DNA from: RHKX01 sp963743875
GTDB lineage: Bacteria; Actinomycetota; Thermoleophilia; Solirubrobacterales; 70-9
DNA: 64,000 bases
Assembly (NCBI GenBank): GCA_963743875.1
Contig: CAVURM010000001.1
Span: forward strand, 1,178,001-1,242,000
Direction of reading: 5' to 3'
The notes under the pieces are model-generated. The model searched no databases. It saw only the letters and a list, made by a program, of their open reading frames with translations, and was not told where the DNA came from. The position numbers and the translations under genes were made by a program. Positions 51,231-60,251 of the stretch are shown here, in pieces; position 1 is the stretch's first letter; each line of letters starts with the position of its first letter.

Positions 51231-52955
51231 TCAGACCGCGCTACCGGCCTCGACCCGGTCGAGCGCTCGGACGAACGCGTCGACCACGGCGCCGTCGAAC
51301 TGGCTGCCGGCGTACCGACCCATCTCCGCGATCGCCTCGTCCCGGGTCTTCGCCGGTCGGAAGGGGCGTTCACTCGTCATCGCATCGTAGGATTCGGCGA
51401 CCGCGAGAATCCGGGACTCGATCGGGACCTGATCGCCTGAAAGACCCCGTGGATAGCCGTGCCCGTCCGGCTGCTCGTGGCGGGCGAGCACCCACTCGCG
51501 GATATCGGTCAACTCGCGGGCGGCGAGGATGCGGGCCGCCATCTCGGGGTGGCGGCGCACCTGATCCCATTCCGAAGGGGAGAGCGGTCCGGGCTTGCCG
51601 AGGATCGAGTCCGCGATCCCGACCTTGCCGATGTCGTGAAGCATGCCGGCGAGGCGCAGTCTTCGGATCCGATGATCGGGGAGGCCCATCTCACGGCCGA
51701 TCATCTCGCAGTAGCCGGCGACGACCGTCGAGTGATTGACGTTGGCCTCGTCGCGCAGATCGAGCACCTCCGCCAGGCTGAGCACGGTGCCGAGCTGAGC
51801 GCGCCCGTCCCTGGGAGCGGAGAGGCCGTCGCCGTCGATCGCGCCCTCGAGGTCCTGGCTGTATACCACGACCCGATCGGACCCCAGCGCGACCGAGGCG
51901 TTCATCGCCGCGGTCGATGCCTGCAGGAGTTCCTCGACGTTGCTCGCATGCTTGGGGTAGACGGCCACACCGAGGCTGGCGCTCAGACCGAAGCCCCGCT
52001 CGCGGTACCCGCGGCGCATCCGGGTCAGGATCTGCTCGGCGAGCAGGAAGCCGGTGTGCTCATCGGTCTGCGGGAGCACGATCACGAACTCCGCCGCGCC
52101 GGTTCGGCCGACCGTGTCGATCCGGCGGGTCGAGTCGTTCAGGAGCCGCGCCAGCTCGCGGAGGACCTCGTCGCCGGCCTCGTACCCCATCTTCTTGTTG
52201 AACTGGCGGAGTCCGTTCAGGTTGACCGTGATCAGCCCGGCTCGCTGGGTGTTGATCCGGGCGCGCTCGATCTCATTGGTGAGCACCTCGTTGATCCCGT
52301 GTCCGTTCACGAACCCGGTGAGAAGGTCGGTCCGGGCCGCGTCGCTGAGCTCGCCCCAGAGTCGGTTGACCCTGGTGCGCAACGCGTGGATCATCAGACC
52401 GGCAACCGCGAGGCTGCCGACCGTGACGACGAACTGGAAGGTCAGGGTCCCGGAGCTGACGCCGATCCCGCCGTCGGATTCCGCCATCAGGATCATCGTG
52501 ACGCCGTAGCAGAGCCCGAGGAAGACGACGTCCACGGCCGCGTCGATCCGCGGCAGGAAGTAGAAGGCGTAGAAACACGGCCACAGGTAGAAGAGGCTGA
52601 ACGCGCTGGTCGGGTCGTGGGTGAAGAACACCCCGGCCGTCACCTGCAGGATCCCCATGGCCGGCGTCATCCGGACCAGCCACATCGGGACCTGGTTGGC
52701 GAAGAGGAGGAAGGAGACCGCAAACAGGCCCGTGGAGGCCTGCACCAAGAGCATCGCCGGGACGTCGAATGAGTCCGGGTGAGGCAGGATCACGCCGAGG
52801 ATGCCGAGGAACATCCCGGCCAACGAGACGTAGGCCCCGGCGCGGGCGAGGGGGGCGACCTGACGGCTATCAGATCGACGGCCGTATCCGGGATCCAGCG
52901 CAGCGGCGCCGGCGCCGCGACCGGTATTCGCCCCTTCAAACACTGCCAAGCCCAC
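51231..52955 (-). CDS. Membrane GGDEF-HD-GYP protein, probable c-di-GMP phosphodiesterase
   Basis: 574 residues: six or so membrane helices (about 40-190), then a GGDEF domain and a HD-GYP domain. In the GGDEF domain the signature is RTGAAEF, so catalysis is unlikely. In the HD-GYP domain the metal and signature residues are kept: LHDIGKVGI, RRHPEMAARIL, and RHEQPDGHGYPRG. It probably hydrolyses c-di-GMP in response to an unknown membrane signal. Start at 52955; gap 52956-53089 to the P450 gene is short and no clear feature is seen there. Confidence 0.87.
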   Translation of the reverse strand: MGLAVFEGANTGRGAGAAALDPGYGRRSDSRQVAPLARAGAYVSLAGMFLGILGVILPHPDSFDVPAMLLVQASTGLFAVSFLLFANQVPMWLVRMTPAMGILQVTAGVFFTHDPTSAFSLFYLWPCFYAFYFLPRIDAAVDVVFLGLCYGVTMILMAESDGGIGVSSGTLTFQFVVTVGSLAVAGLMIHALRTRVNRLWGELSDAARTDLLTGFVNGHGINEVLTNEIERARINTQRAGLITVNLNGLRQFNKKMGYEAGDEVLRELARLLNDSTRRIDTVGRTGAAEFVIVLPQTDEHTGFLLAEQILTRMRRGYRERGFGLSASLGVAVYPKHASNVEELLQASTAAMNASVALGSDRVVVYSQDLEGAIDGDGLSAPRDGRAQLGTVLSLAEVLDLRDEANVNHSTVVAGYCEMIGREMGLPDHRIRRLRLAGMLHDIGKVGIADSILGKPGPLSPSEWDQVRRHPEMAARILAARELTDIREWVLARHEQPDGHGYPRGLSGDQVPIESRILAVAESYDAMTSERPFRPAKTRDEAIAEMGRYAGSQFDGAVVDAFVRALDRVEAGSAV

Positions 52956-53089
52956 TTGAGGTCCTTCCTTATGGCACGAGCCGCCGACCCCGCCGACGGC
53001 AGATCTACCTATTGCCTATCGCCAGAACCCTTCCGCAACCTGAATCCGCAAGTTCCGTACCAGCTTCGATGGGCACCGGAATGCGCCGC

Positions 53090-54448
53090 TCACCCTGATC
53101 GCGTGGGCGTCTCCCGGCGGATGGAGGTCCCCCGCCGACCGCGTAGGGTGGCCATCGACCCCCGCCCGGGCGCGAGCGTCATGTTGTTGCGTACGATCGG
53201 CTCGGGCTGCTCGGAATCGGCCTCGATCATGGTCCGGCTGAGCACGACGCGAATTACGGACTTGATCGTCATCAGCGCCAGGTGGGAGCCGACGCAATGT
53301 CGCGCGCCGGCGCCGAAGGGCAGCCAGACCCGTGAGCTCGGCTTCGGATCCTCGAGGAAGCGCTCCGGCAGGAACCGATCGGGCTCTGGGAAGACCTCCG
53401 GGTCCTGGTGGATCAGGTAGATGCACGGCATCAGGGTCCAGCCGCGCGGGAAGGTGTACTCGCCGACCTTCGTCTCGGCCGTCAGCCGGCGTGCGGTCAC
53501 CGGAAGGATCGGCCGCTGGCGCAGGGTCTCTCTGACCACCGCGTCGAGATAGTCGTCGTTGCCGGAATCGAGCTCCGACAGCAGGCGGTCGTGCACGACC
53601 GGGTGGCGCAACAGGCGCTCGAACGCCCACGAGAGCGCGTTCGCCGTCGTTTCGTGACCCGCGATCAGCATCGTCAGGACCTCGTCGCGGATCTCACGGT
53701 CGGACATGAAAGCCGGCTCATGGGTCTCGGCGGCGGCGAGCATCGACATCACGTCGGACCCGCGCTCGTGGGGCTGCAGATACCGGCGCAATCCGATCTC
53801 GTCGGTCAGGATCCGGTCGATCTGCCGGGTCACGTTCATCACCTTGCCGAACGGGGAGCGGCCGCCCATCTCCCGCTGGAACTGCGGCATCAGCGCGAGC
53901 GGGTTCTCGGCGATCTCGAGCATCTCGGGAACCAACCTGCGGATCTCGGCGTCGCGGTCGGGAGAGCAGACCCCGACCACGATCCGGACGATCGACTCGG
54001 TGGTGATCCGGCGCATCGGGTCCTGCAGCGGGAACGGTTGATCGACCGGCCAGCCGGCGATCTCACGAGCGGCGATCTCCTCGATCAGGCCGGCGTAGCC
54101 GCGGATCGCCTTCGGATGAAAGGACGGAGCCATCAGCCGGCGATGATGCTTGTGCTCCTCGCCGTCGAGCAGGAACAACGAGTGCTCGCCGAGGACGGGC
54201 CTGAAGATCGCGTTGGTGGGGCCCATCCTGAACGTGGAGGGGTCGCCGCTGAGTACCTTCCACGCCGCCTCGGGGTCGGCGATGAAGGCGCAGCGCTTGA
54301 GGGCGCCGAGCTTGACGGAGAAGATCGATCCGTGGCGATCGCGGTTGCCCTCCATGAAACCGACAGGGTCACGAAACCAGTGGCGCATCTGCCAGAGACC
54401 GGGGCTGCCTGGGCCGGACGGGAGCACGATCGAACGAGGGTAGCCCAC
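53090..54448 (-). CDS. Cytochrome P450
   Basis: 452 residues. Heme-binding FGAGARHCVGSHL (Cys385), I-helix AGHETTANALSWAFE with the Glu-Thr pair, K-helix ETLRQRP (ExxR) and the PERF segment are all present. No signal or membrane anchor. P450s need a ferredoxin and reductase; the FprA-type reductase at 36.8 kb would be a possible partner. Divergent from an acyl-CoA dehydrogenase; the intergenic region contains a 25-bp palindrome. Substrate unknown. Confidence 0.93.
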   Translation of the reverse strand: MGYPRSIVLPSGPGSPGLWQMRHWFRDPVGFMEGNRDRHGSIFSVKLGALKRCAFIADPEAAWKVLSGDPSTFRMGPTNAIFRPVLGEHSLFLLDGEEHKHHRRLMAPSFHPKAIRGYAGLIEEIAAREIAGWPVDQPFPLQDPMRRITTESIVRIVVGVCSPDRDAEIRRLVPEMLEIAENPLALMPQFQREMGGRSPFGKVMNVTRQIDRILTDEIGLRRYLQPHERGSDVMSMLAAAETHEPAFMSDREIRDEVLTMLIAGHETTANALSWAFERLLRHPVVHDRLLSELDSGNDDYLDAVVRETLRQRPILPVTARRLTAETKVGEYTFPRGWTLMPCIYLIHQDPEVFPEPDRFLPERFLEDPKPSSRVWLPFGAGARHCVGSHLALMTIKSVIRVVLSRTMIEADSEQPEPIVRNNMTLAPGRGSMATLRGRRGTSIRRETPTRSG

Positions 54449-54514
54449 GTGGCGACGGCATCAGCCGGCAGGCCATGCCGGCGCAACGGAGTGACCAGAG
54501 TGGATGGCTGTGTG

Positions 54515-54539
54515 AAGTAGACAGTGCTACTGTCTACTT
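54515..54539 (+). promoter_or_regulatory. Perfect 25-bp palindromic operator candidate
   Basis: AAGTAGACAGT, spacer GCT, ACTGTCTACTT: 11-bp arms without a mismatch. It lies in the 122-bp region between the P450 and acyl-CoA dehydrogenase genes, about 30 bp before the latter's start. Size and symmetry fit a TetR-type operator such as FadR or KstR, but the binding protein is not identified. Confidence 0.65.
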
Positions 54540-54570
54540 TGTACTTTCAGCGATCGAAGGAGCAGCAGCG

Positions 54571-55782
54571 GTGGCAACAGCAACGAGCGGGAACGTGCTC
54601 AAGCCGGAGTTCGGCTCAGGCCGCAAGCACCTGATCTTCACCGACGAGCACGAGGATCTGCGCGAGTCGATGAAGTCCTGGGTGCTGAAGGAGGTCACCC
54701 CTCACGCCGCCGAGTACGAGGAGAACCTTTGGCCCGACTCGGTGCTGCACCGGATGGCCGAGCTCGGCTACGTCGGCCTCTGCTTCCCCGAGGAGTACGG
54801 CGGCCAGGGCGGCGATTACTACTACTCGCTGGTTCGCGCCGAATGCCTCTCCTACGCGGAGTCCGGCGGCCTCGGCATGGGCGTCGCCGTGCATACGGAC
54901 ATGGTTCTCCCTCCGATCGAGATGCTCGGGACCGAGGACCTCAAGCAGCGGTATCTCGTCCCCGGCATCAAGGGCGAGAAGATCGCCTGCCTCGGGATCA
55001 CCGAGCCCGGTGCCGGCTCCGACGTCGCCGGGATCCGGACGACGGCGCGCCGCGACGGCGACGAGTACGTGATCAACGGGTCGAAGATCTTCATCACCAA
55101 CGGCGCCCGGGCGGACTTCATCCTGCTCGTGACCAAGACGGACCCCGACGCCGGCCACGACGGGATCACGCTGTTCCTCGTCGATCTCAAGGACGACAAC
55201 GGTGACAACGTCCCCGGCTTCACCGTCTCGCGGACCCTGGAGAAGCTCGGGATGCACTCCTCCGACACAGCCGAGCTCGCCTTCGAGGACGTGCGCGTCC
55301 CGGCGGAGAACATCCTCGGCCAAGAGGGAAAGGGCTTCTACCACATCTCCTGGGAGCTTCAGGGTGAACGCCTGGTCGGTGCGGTCGGCTGCGTCGCCGG
55401 CGCCGAGCGGATCTTCGAGAAGACGCTCGAATACGCCAAGGACCGCGAGGCATTCGGCCGGCCGATCGGCAAGTTCCAGGCCATCCGGCACAAGTTCGCG
55501 GCGATGTCGACCAAGATCGAGGCCGCCAAGCAGCTGACGTACACGACCGCCTGGCGATTCGCCAACGGCGAGTATCCGGTGCGCGAGATCACCCAGTCGA
55601 AGCTGTTCGCATCCCAGATCGCCTGCGAGGTGGCCGATGAGTGCGTGCAGATCCACGGCGGCTACGGCTACATGAAGGAGTACGGGATCGAGCGCGCCTA
55701 CCGCGACATGCGCCTGAACCGGATCGGCGCCGGCTCCGACGAGGTCATGCTCGAGGTAATCGGAAGGTCTTACGGCCTCTAG
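54571..55782 (+). CDS. Acyl-CoA dehydrogenase
   Basis: 403 residues from GTG 54571, which follows AAGGAG. Family motifs: CLGITEPGAGSDVAGIRTTA, YVINGSKIFITNGARADF, KLGMHSSDTAELAFEDVRVP, DREAFGRPIGKFQAIRHKFA and QIHGGYGYMKEYGIERAYRD. It oxidises a saturated acyl-CoA with FAD. The second acyl-CoA dehydrogenase at 58.4 kb is similar. A palindrome lies about 30 bp upstream, so it is likely repressed by a fatty-acid regulator. Confidence 0.94.
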   Translation: MATATSGNVLKPEFGSGRKHLIFTDEHEDLRESMKSWVLKEVTPHAAEYEENLWPDSVLHRMAELGYVGLCFPEEYGGQGGDYYYSLVRAECLSYAESGGLGMGVAVHTDMVLPPIEMLGTEDLKQRYLVPGIKGEKIACLGITEPGAGSDVAGIRTTARRDGDEYVINGSKIFITNGARADFILLVTKTDPDAGHDGITLFLVDLKDDNGDNVPGFTVSRTLEKLGMHSSDTAELAFEDVRVPAENILGQEGKGFYHISWELQGERLVGAVGCVAGAERIFEKTLEYAKDREAFGRPIGKFQAIRHKFAAMSTKIEAAKQLTYTTAWRFANGEYPVREITQSKLFASQIACEVADECVQIHGGYGYMKEYGIERAYRDMRLNRIGAGSDEVMLEVIGRSYGL

Positions 55783-56111
55783 CGGCTCGGGAGGCCGCTG
55801 CTCGTCGTCATCGCCCGGCTCGCGGCCAACCGGGGCCGCGTCGCCGACCTCTTCCTAGATCAGCGGGCTCCCGAGCTCGCTAGAAAGACTTCGACCCGCC
55901 ATTGGCGGGCCGAAATCGGGGGATGGGTTATGGATCGGACCTGAAAGAACGCGGCGACCGTTCCGTGCACCGCGTCGGTTCGTGGGATCGAAGACCTGAC
56001 CCGGTTCTAGCAGCGCTTCGGCGATCCGCAAAGGATCTGGACAAATGATTGAGGCGGCCCTCGATGCGCCGCCGCCGGGAAGCCGCCCCCGGCCGTGAGA
56101 GAATCCCGTCG
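55783..56111. other. Intergenic region with a short hairpin, no gene seen
   Basis: 329 bp between the acyl-CoA dehydrogenase and the response regulator. A CCCGCC/GGCGGG stem with a 3-nt loop at 55895-55909 could end the dehydrogenase transcript. No frame of good coding quality is visible and no promoter stands out. Confidence 0.5.
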
Positions 56112-56754
56112 GTGAACGGAACACGGCTGACGATCCTGATCGCGGACGATCATCCGGTTTACCGGCAAGGGTCTCGAACGGGCGATCGGTGAGAACCCCG
56201 ACCTCGATCTGGTCGGGTCGACGGCGGACGGTCGCCAGGCACTGGAGAAGATTCATGAGCTCGAGCCGGACGTGGCGGTCGTCGACGTCCGGATGCCGGG
56301 GCTGGACGGGCTGAAGATCGTCGGCGCCGTGCAGCGCGACGGACTGCGCACGAAGGTCATGCTGCTGACCGGTTACGAGGACTCGGGCGCGGCCTACAAG
56401 GCGCTCGCGCAGGGGGCCGCCGGCTACGTCTCGAAGGCTTCCGACCACACCGAGTTGTGCGAATCGATCGTTGCTGCCGGCCGCGGAGAGACCGTGATCG
56501 CGCCGCAGTTCGCCGCCGGGATCGCGACGGAGATCCAGCTGCGCGAGACCTCGGATCGCCCGACGTTGTCCTCCCGCGAGGTCGAGGTGCTGAGGCTGCT
56601 CGCGGAGGGCCGCACCGCGGCGCGGATCGGCGATGAGCTGCACCTCTCCGAGGCGACGGTGAAAACCCACCTGCAGCACCTCTACGAGAAGCTCGGGGTC
56701 TCCGACCGGGCCGCCGCGGTTGCGACCGCGATGCGCTGGGGTCTGCTCGAGTGA
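56112..56754 (+). CDS. LuxR-type response regulator, one frameshift
   Basis: About 213 residues after removal of one extra base near 56170. N-terminal receiver: LIADDHPVYRQG with the acidic pair, VVDVRMPGLDG with the phosphorylated Asp (residue 58), GYVSKASDHT with the conserved Lys. C-terminal LuxR/NarL HTH: LSSREVEVLRLLAEGRTAA then LSEATVKTHLQHLYEKLGV. As written the frame from GTG 56112 stops at about 56190 and the rest continues in another frame. Its stop overlaps the start of the kinase gene by 4 bp; they form a two-component pair. Confidence 0.88.
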
Positions 56755-57923
56755 GCGCCCCGGGCGGGAACCGGCCGGGGGAAGATCTGGACGACGAATC
56801 GCCGCTGCAGGTCATCGGCCAGCTTGCCGGCGGGATCGCCCACGACTTCAACAACATCCTTGGGGTGATCATCAACTACGCCCGGTTCGCCTCGGCCTCC
56901 GTCCCCCCCGGCTCCCCGGCCGCCGCCGACATCGAGGAGATCAGGCGGGCCGCCGAGCGCGGGGTCGGGCTGGTCCGCCAGCTCATGATCCTGGCCCGCC
57001 GGGAGAGCGGCTCCACCGTCGTCTTCGACCTCAACGAGCTGATCTCGGGACTCGACGGCTTCATGCGCTCCACGATCGGCGAGCACATCACGGTCGCTCG
57101 CCGCCTCGACCCGGACCTCTGGCCCCTCGCCGACGATCCCGCTCGGGTCGAGCAGATCCTGATCAACCTGGCGGTCAACTCTCGGGACGCGATGCCCGGC
57201 GGCGGAACGCTCACCTTCGAAACCGGCAACGAGGAGCTTGGCCAGGCAGAGACCCTCAGCTACCCCGGAGTCACGCCGGGGCGCTTCGTCCGGCTGCTCG
57301 TCACCGATACCGGAACGGGGATGGACAGCGAGGTCGCCTCGCGGGCGTTCGAGCCGATGTTCACCACGAAGGCTTCCGGTCAGGGAACGGGCCTCGGCCT
57401 GGCGACGGTCTACACGATCGTCACCCAGGCCGGCGGGATGATCGACCTCTCGTCGAACCCCGGCCAGGGAACGAGCATCGAGATCCACCTCCCGGCCAGC
57501 GAGGCCGGTCGCGCGCCGGTTACCCGGCCCTCTCAGGCCGCTCCCGCCGGCCGCGGCGAATCGATCCTGATCACCGAGGACGACGAGGCGGTCCGCCGGG
57601 TGGCCGAGCGGATCCTCGAGAACGCGGGATACCGGGTCAGCTCCTGCGCCGGGGGGGTCGAAGCGCTGGAGTTGATCGACGATCCCGGGAGCCGCTTCGA
57701 CCTGCTCCTGGCCGATGTCGTCATGCCCGGGATGCGTGGGGACGACCTCGCGCGGCGAGCGGTCGCGATGCGACCCGGGCTGCATGTCCTGTTCATGTCG
57801 GGCTACAGCGACGACGCCCCGCCGGGCGACCTGGGGCCGACGGCGGGTCGGGTCAGCTTCATCGACAAGCCCTTCGACGCCGGCGCCCTGCTCGAGCGCC
57901 TTCGCGAACTACTCGTCGGCTAA
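56751..57923 (+). CDS. Hybrid histidine kinase without sensor domain
   Basis: 390 residues. The H-box GGIAHDFNNI has His31, so the DHp domain begins almost at the N-terminus and no sensory domain is present. N-box LINLAVNSRDAM, G1 DTGTGM and G2 GQGTGLGLATVY show a complete ATPase. A receiver follows (ITEDDEAVR, ADVVMPGMRG with Asp322, IDKPFDAG). Soluble; it may take its input from a partner protein. GTG 56751 is coupled to the LuxR-type regulator. Confidence 0.9.
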   Translation: MSAPGGNRPGEDLDDESPLQVIGQLAGGIAHDFNNILGVIINYARFASASVPPGSPAAADIEEIRRAAERGVGLVRQLMILARRESGSTVVFDLNELISGLDGFMRSTIGEHITVARRLDPDLWPLADDPARVEQILINLAVNSRDAMPGGGTLTFETGNEELGQAETLSYPGVTPGRFVRLLVTDTGTGMDSEVASRAFEPMFTTKASGQGTGLGLATVYTIVTQAGGMIDLSSNPGQGTSIEIHLPASEAGRAPVTRPSQAAPAGRGESILITEDDEAVRRVAERILENAGYRVSSCAGGVEALELIDDPGSRFDLLLADVVMPGMRGDDLARRAVAMRPGLHVLFMSGYSDDAPPGDLGPTAGRVSFIDKPFDAGALLERLRELLVG

Positions 57924-58319
57924 CTCGACGGTGCAGAACGCGCAACGACGAGCCTTCGACGGAACGTCGGAGAGGCACTCCGGGCACGCTCGCGTCTCCG
58001 GGTCCTGTCCCCGCTTTCGACGCTCCTCGAGCTTGTTCATCGGCAGCACGACGAAGAAGTAGATGGCGACCGCGACCGTCAGAAAGGCGAGCAGGGCATT
58101 CAGGAATGAGCCGTACATGAAGGCCGAGTCGTTGATCGTGAAGCTGAGATCGCCGAAGTCCGGCTGGCCGAAGATCATCGCGATCAGCGGGGTGACGAGG
58201 TCCGCCACGAGCGAGGTTATGACCGCCCCGAAGGCGGCGCCGATGACGACCGCCACCGCCAGTTCGACGACGTTGCCGCGACTGATGAACTCCTTGAATC
58301 CCCTGAGAATCTCTGTCAT
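57909..58319 (-). CDS. mscL: Large-conductance mechanosensitive channel MscL with zinc-ribbon tail
   Basis: 136 residues from ATG 58319 (MTEILRGFKEFISRGNVVELA). First helix VAVVIGAAFGAVITSLVADLVTP, loop, second helix FLTVAVAIYFFVVLPMNKL, all typical of MscL. The C-terminal ~30 residues contain ACPECLSDVPSKARRCAFC, a four-Cys ribbon that likely binds zinc. It opens under membrane tension to release solutes. Its stop overlaps the kinase's stop by 15 bp; the divergent acyl-CoA dehydrogenase begins 39 bp away. Confidence 0.93.
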   Translation of the reverse strand: MTEILRGFKEFISRGNVVELAVAVVIGAAFGAVITSLVADLVTPLIAMIFGQPDFGDLSFTINDSAFMYGSFLNALLAFLTVAVAIYFFVVLPMNKLEERRKRGQDPETRACPECLSDVPSKARRCAFCTVELADE

Positions 58320-58357
58320 TGCCCGATGGTGACAAATCAACGGGTAGCGTGCCTTCG

Positions 58358-59537
58358 ATGAGCGTCGTCAAAGACAGCGGGGATCGGGCGGTCGTGCCGC
58401 CGTTCGGGGACGAGCACGAGGAGCTGCGGGCAACGGTGCGAAGGTGGGTCGAGAGCGAGATCGTCCCCGAACAGGGCGAGTGGGAACGCCATCGCGAGTT
58501 CCCCCGCGCGCTGTTCACGCGGGCGGCGGAACTCGGTTTTCTCGGGCTCAAGTACCCGGAACGGCTCGGCGGGCAGGGCGGCGGCAACCTCCATGACGCC
58601 GTCTGGGCCGAGGAGGTGGCCGCAGCCGGGATGTGCGGCGGCGTCGGGGCGGGCCTCGGAGCGCACACGGGGATCGCGACACCCCCAGTCTGGAACTTCG
58701 GCACCGACGACCAGCACGAGCGGTTTCTACGGCCGGCGATCGCCGGAGAGAAGATCGCCGCATTGGGAATCACCGAGCCAGGTGCGGGCTCCGACGTCGC
58801 CGCCATCCGCACGACCGCGAAGCGCGTCGCCGGCGGGTGGGTCGTCAACGGCTCGAAGACGTTCATCACCAACGGGGTCCGTGCCGACTTCCTCGTCTGC
58901 GCGGTCCGCACCACCAGCGAGGGCGGCCACGGCGGCATCTCGTTCCTGATCCTCGAACGGGACATGAAGGGCTATGAGGTCTCGCGCAAGCTGGAGAAGA
59001 TGGGCTGGCACTCATCCGACACCGCCGAGCTCAGCTTCACCGACGTCGCCGTGCCGGACGAAAACCTGCTGGGCGAGGAGAACGAGGGCTTCAAGCTGAT
59101 CATGTCCAACTTCCAATGGGAGCGGCTGCTGATGGCTCTCGGCGCCGTCGGCAGCATGGACTGGTGCCTGAGACGCACGATCTCCTATGCGCTCGAGCGC
59201 CGGGCCTTCGGACGCCCGATCGGCAACTTCCAGGCAATCCGCCACAAGGTCGCCGCGATGGCCACGAAGTTCGAGGCCGGAAGGGCGATGACTTACTCGG
59301 CGCTGCGGTTGCTCACCGACGGACGATGACGCGCTGCGAGAGGTGACCGCCGCAAAGCTCTTCACCCAGCGGGCCGCGGTCGAGGTCGCCGACGACGCGG
59401 TCCAGATCCACGGCGGCTACGGCTACATGCGCGAGTACGAGGTGGAGCGGGCGCTCCGCGACGCACGGCTCGGGCCGATCGGCGGCGGCACCGACGAGAT
59501 CATGAAGGAGATCCTCGGTCGTGGATTGGGCCTCTGA
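58358..59537 (+). CDS. Acyl-CoA dehydrogenase, one frameshift near the C-terminus
   Basis: About 392 residues after one extra base near 59325 is removed. Motifs: ALGITEPGAGSDVAAIRTTA, WVVNGSKTFITNGVRADF, KMGWHSSDTAELSFTDVAVP, RRAFGRPIGNFQAIRHKVA and, in the second frame, QIHGGYGYMREYEVERALRD. The break lies in LTDGDDALREVTAAKLF, otherwise well conserved. Start ATG 58358. It resembles the one at 54.6 kb. Substrate range unknown. Confidence 0.9.
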
Positions 59538-59616
59538 GGATTACCCCGCCGGAATGCTCCGCTTCGCGTCCGCTTCCGTCGGTTGTTCGCCGACCCTGGA
59601 AGCAAGGGCGTAGGTA

Positions 59617-60213
59617 GTGAGCTTGGCGGACGAGGTTCCCCGAAGGCTCGAGGTCGCCGACGTCGACCGCGTCGCTCGCGTGTTCGCGCGGGCGTTCGCC
59701 TGGCACGAGCCCTGGGGGGATTGGGCGATGCCCGATCCGAGCGATCGCGAGCAACGGATCTTCGATCGGTTCAAGTGGGACCTGCTCGAGCGCTTCATCC
59801 CGGAGGGCGAATGCTGGACGATCGGCTGCGCCACCGCGACGATGTGGATCCCTCCCGGCGTCGAAGCGCTGGCCAGCCGCCGAAGCGAGTCCGACTACGC
59901 CGCCTTCGGCGATGTCGCCGAGGCGATGCGGGAGGGCGACGAGCTGATCAGCTCGATGAAGCCCGACGTCGAGCATTGGTTCCTGGACACGATCGCGACC
60001 GACCCCGACCTTCACGGAAAGGGGCTCGCCGGACGCCTGCTCGACCACGACCTTGCGATCCGCGATGCGGCCGGGCATGCATGTGCCCTCGATACCCACA
60101 CCCCCGACAACATCGCGTTCTACGCCCGGCGCGGCTTCGAGGTGATCGGGGAGGGCCGGCTGCGGGGCGGCCCGCCCGTCGTGGTGATGTTCCGGCCCCC
60201 GCGGGCGGAATAG
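59617..60213 (+). CDS. GNAT family N-acetyltransferase
   Basis: 198 residues from GTG 59617. Acetyl-CoA loop IATDPDLHGKGLAGRLL (the Q/RxxGxG/A-type motif) and LDTHTPDNIAFYARRGFEVI are typical of GNAT enzymes; an Asp/Trp-rich loop (WHEPWGDWAMPDPSDREQR) lies near the N-terminus. The acceptor substrate is unknown. It is 38 bp upstream of the SDR gene. Confidence 0.85.
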   Translation: MSLADEVPRRLEVADVDRVARVFARAFAWHEPWGDWAMPDPSDREQRIFDRFKWDLLERFIPEGECWTIGCATATMWIPPGVEALASRRSESDYAAFGDVAEAMREGDELISSMKPDVEHWFLDTIATDPDLHGKGLAGRLLDHDLAIRDAAGHACALDTHTPDNIAFYARRGFEVIGEGRLRGGPPVVVMFRPPRAE

Positions 60214-60251
60214 AGTGCCGGGGCAAACAGAAACTGAAACAGGAGCAAAGA

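Noticed and set aside
51459..52772. 437-residue frame on the plus strand
   Set aside because: Antisense to the GGDEF-HD-GYP gene and without recognisable domains.
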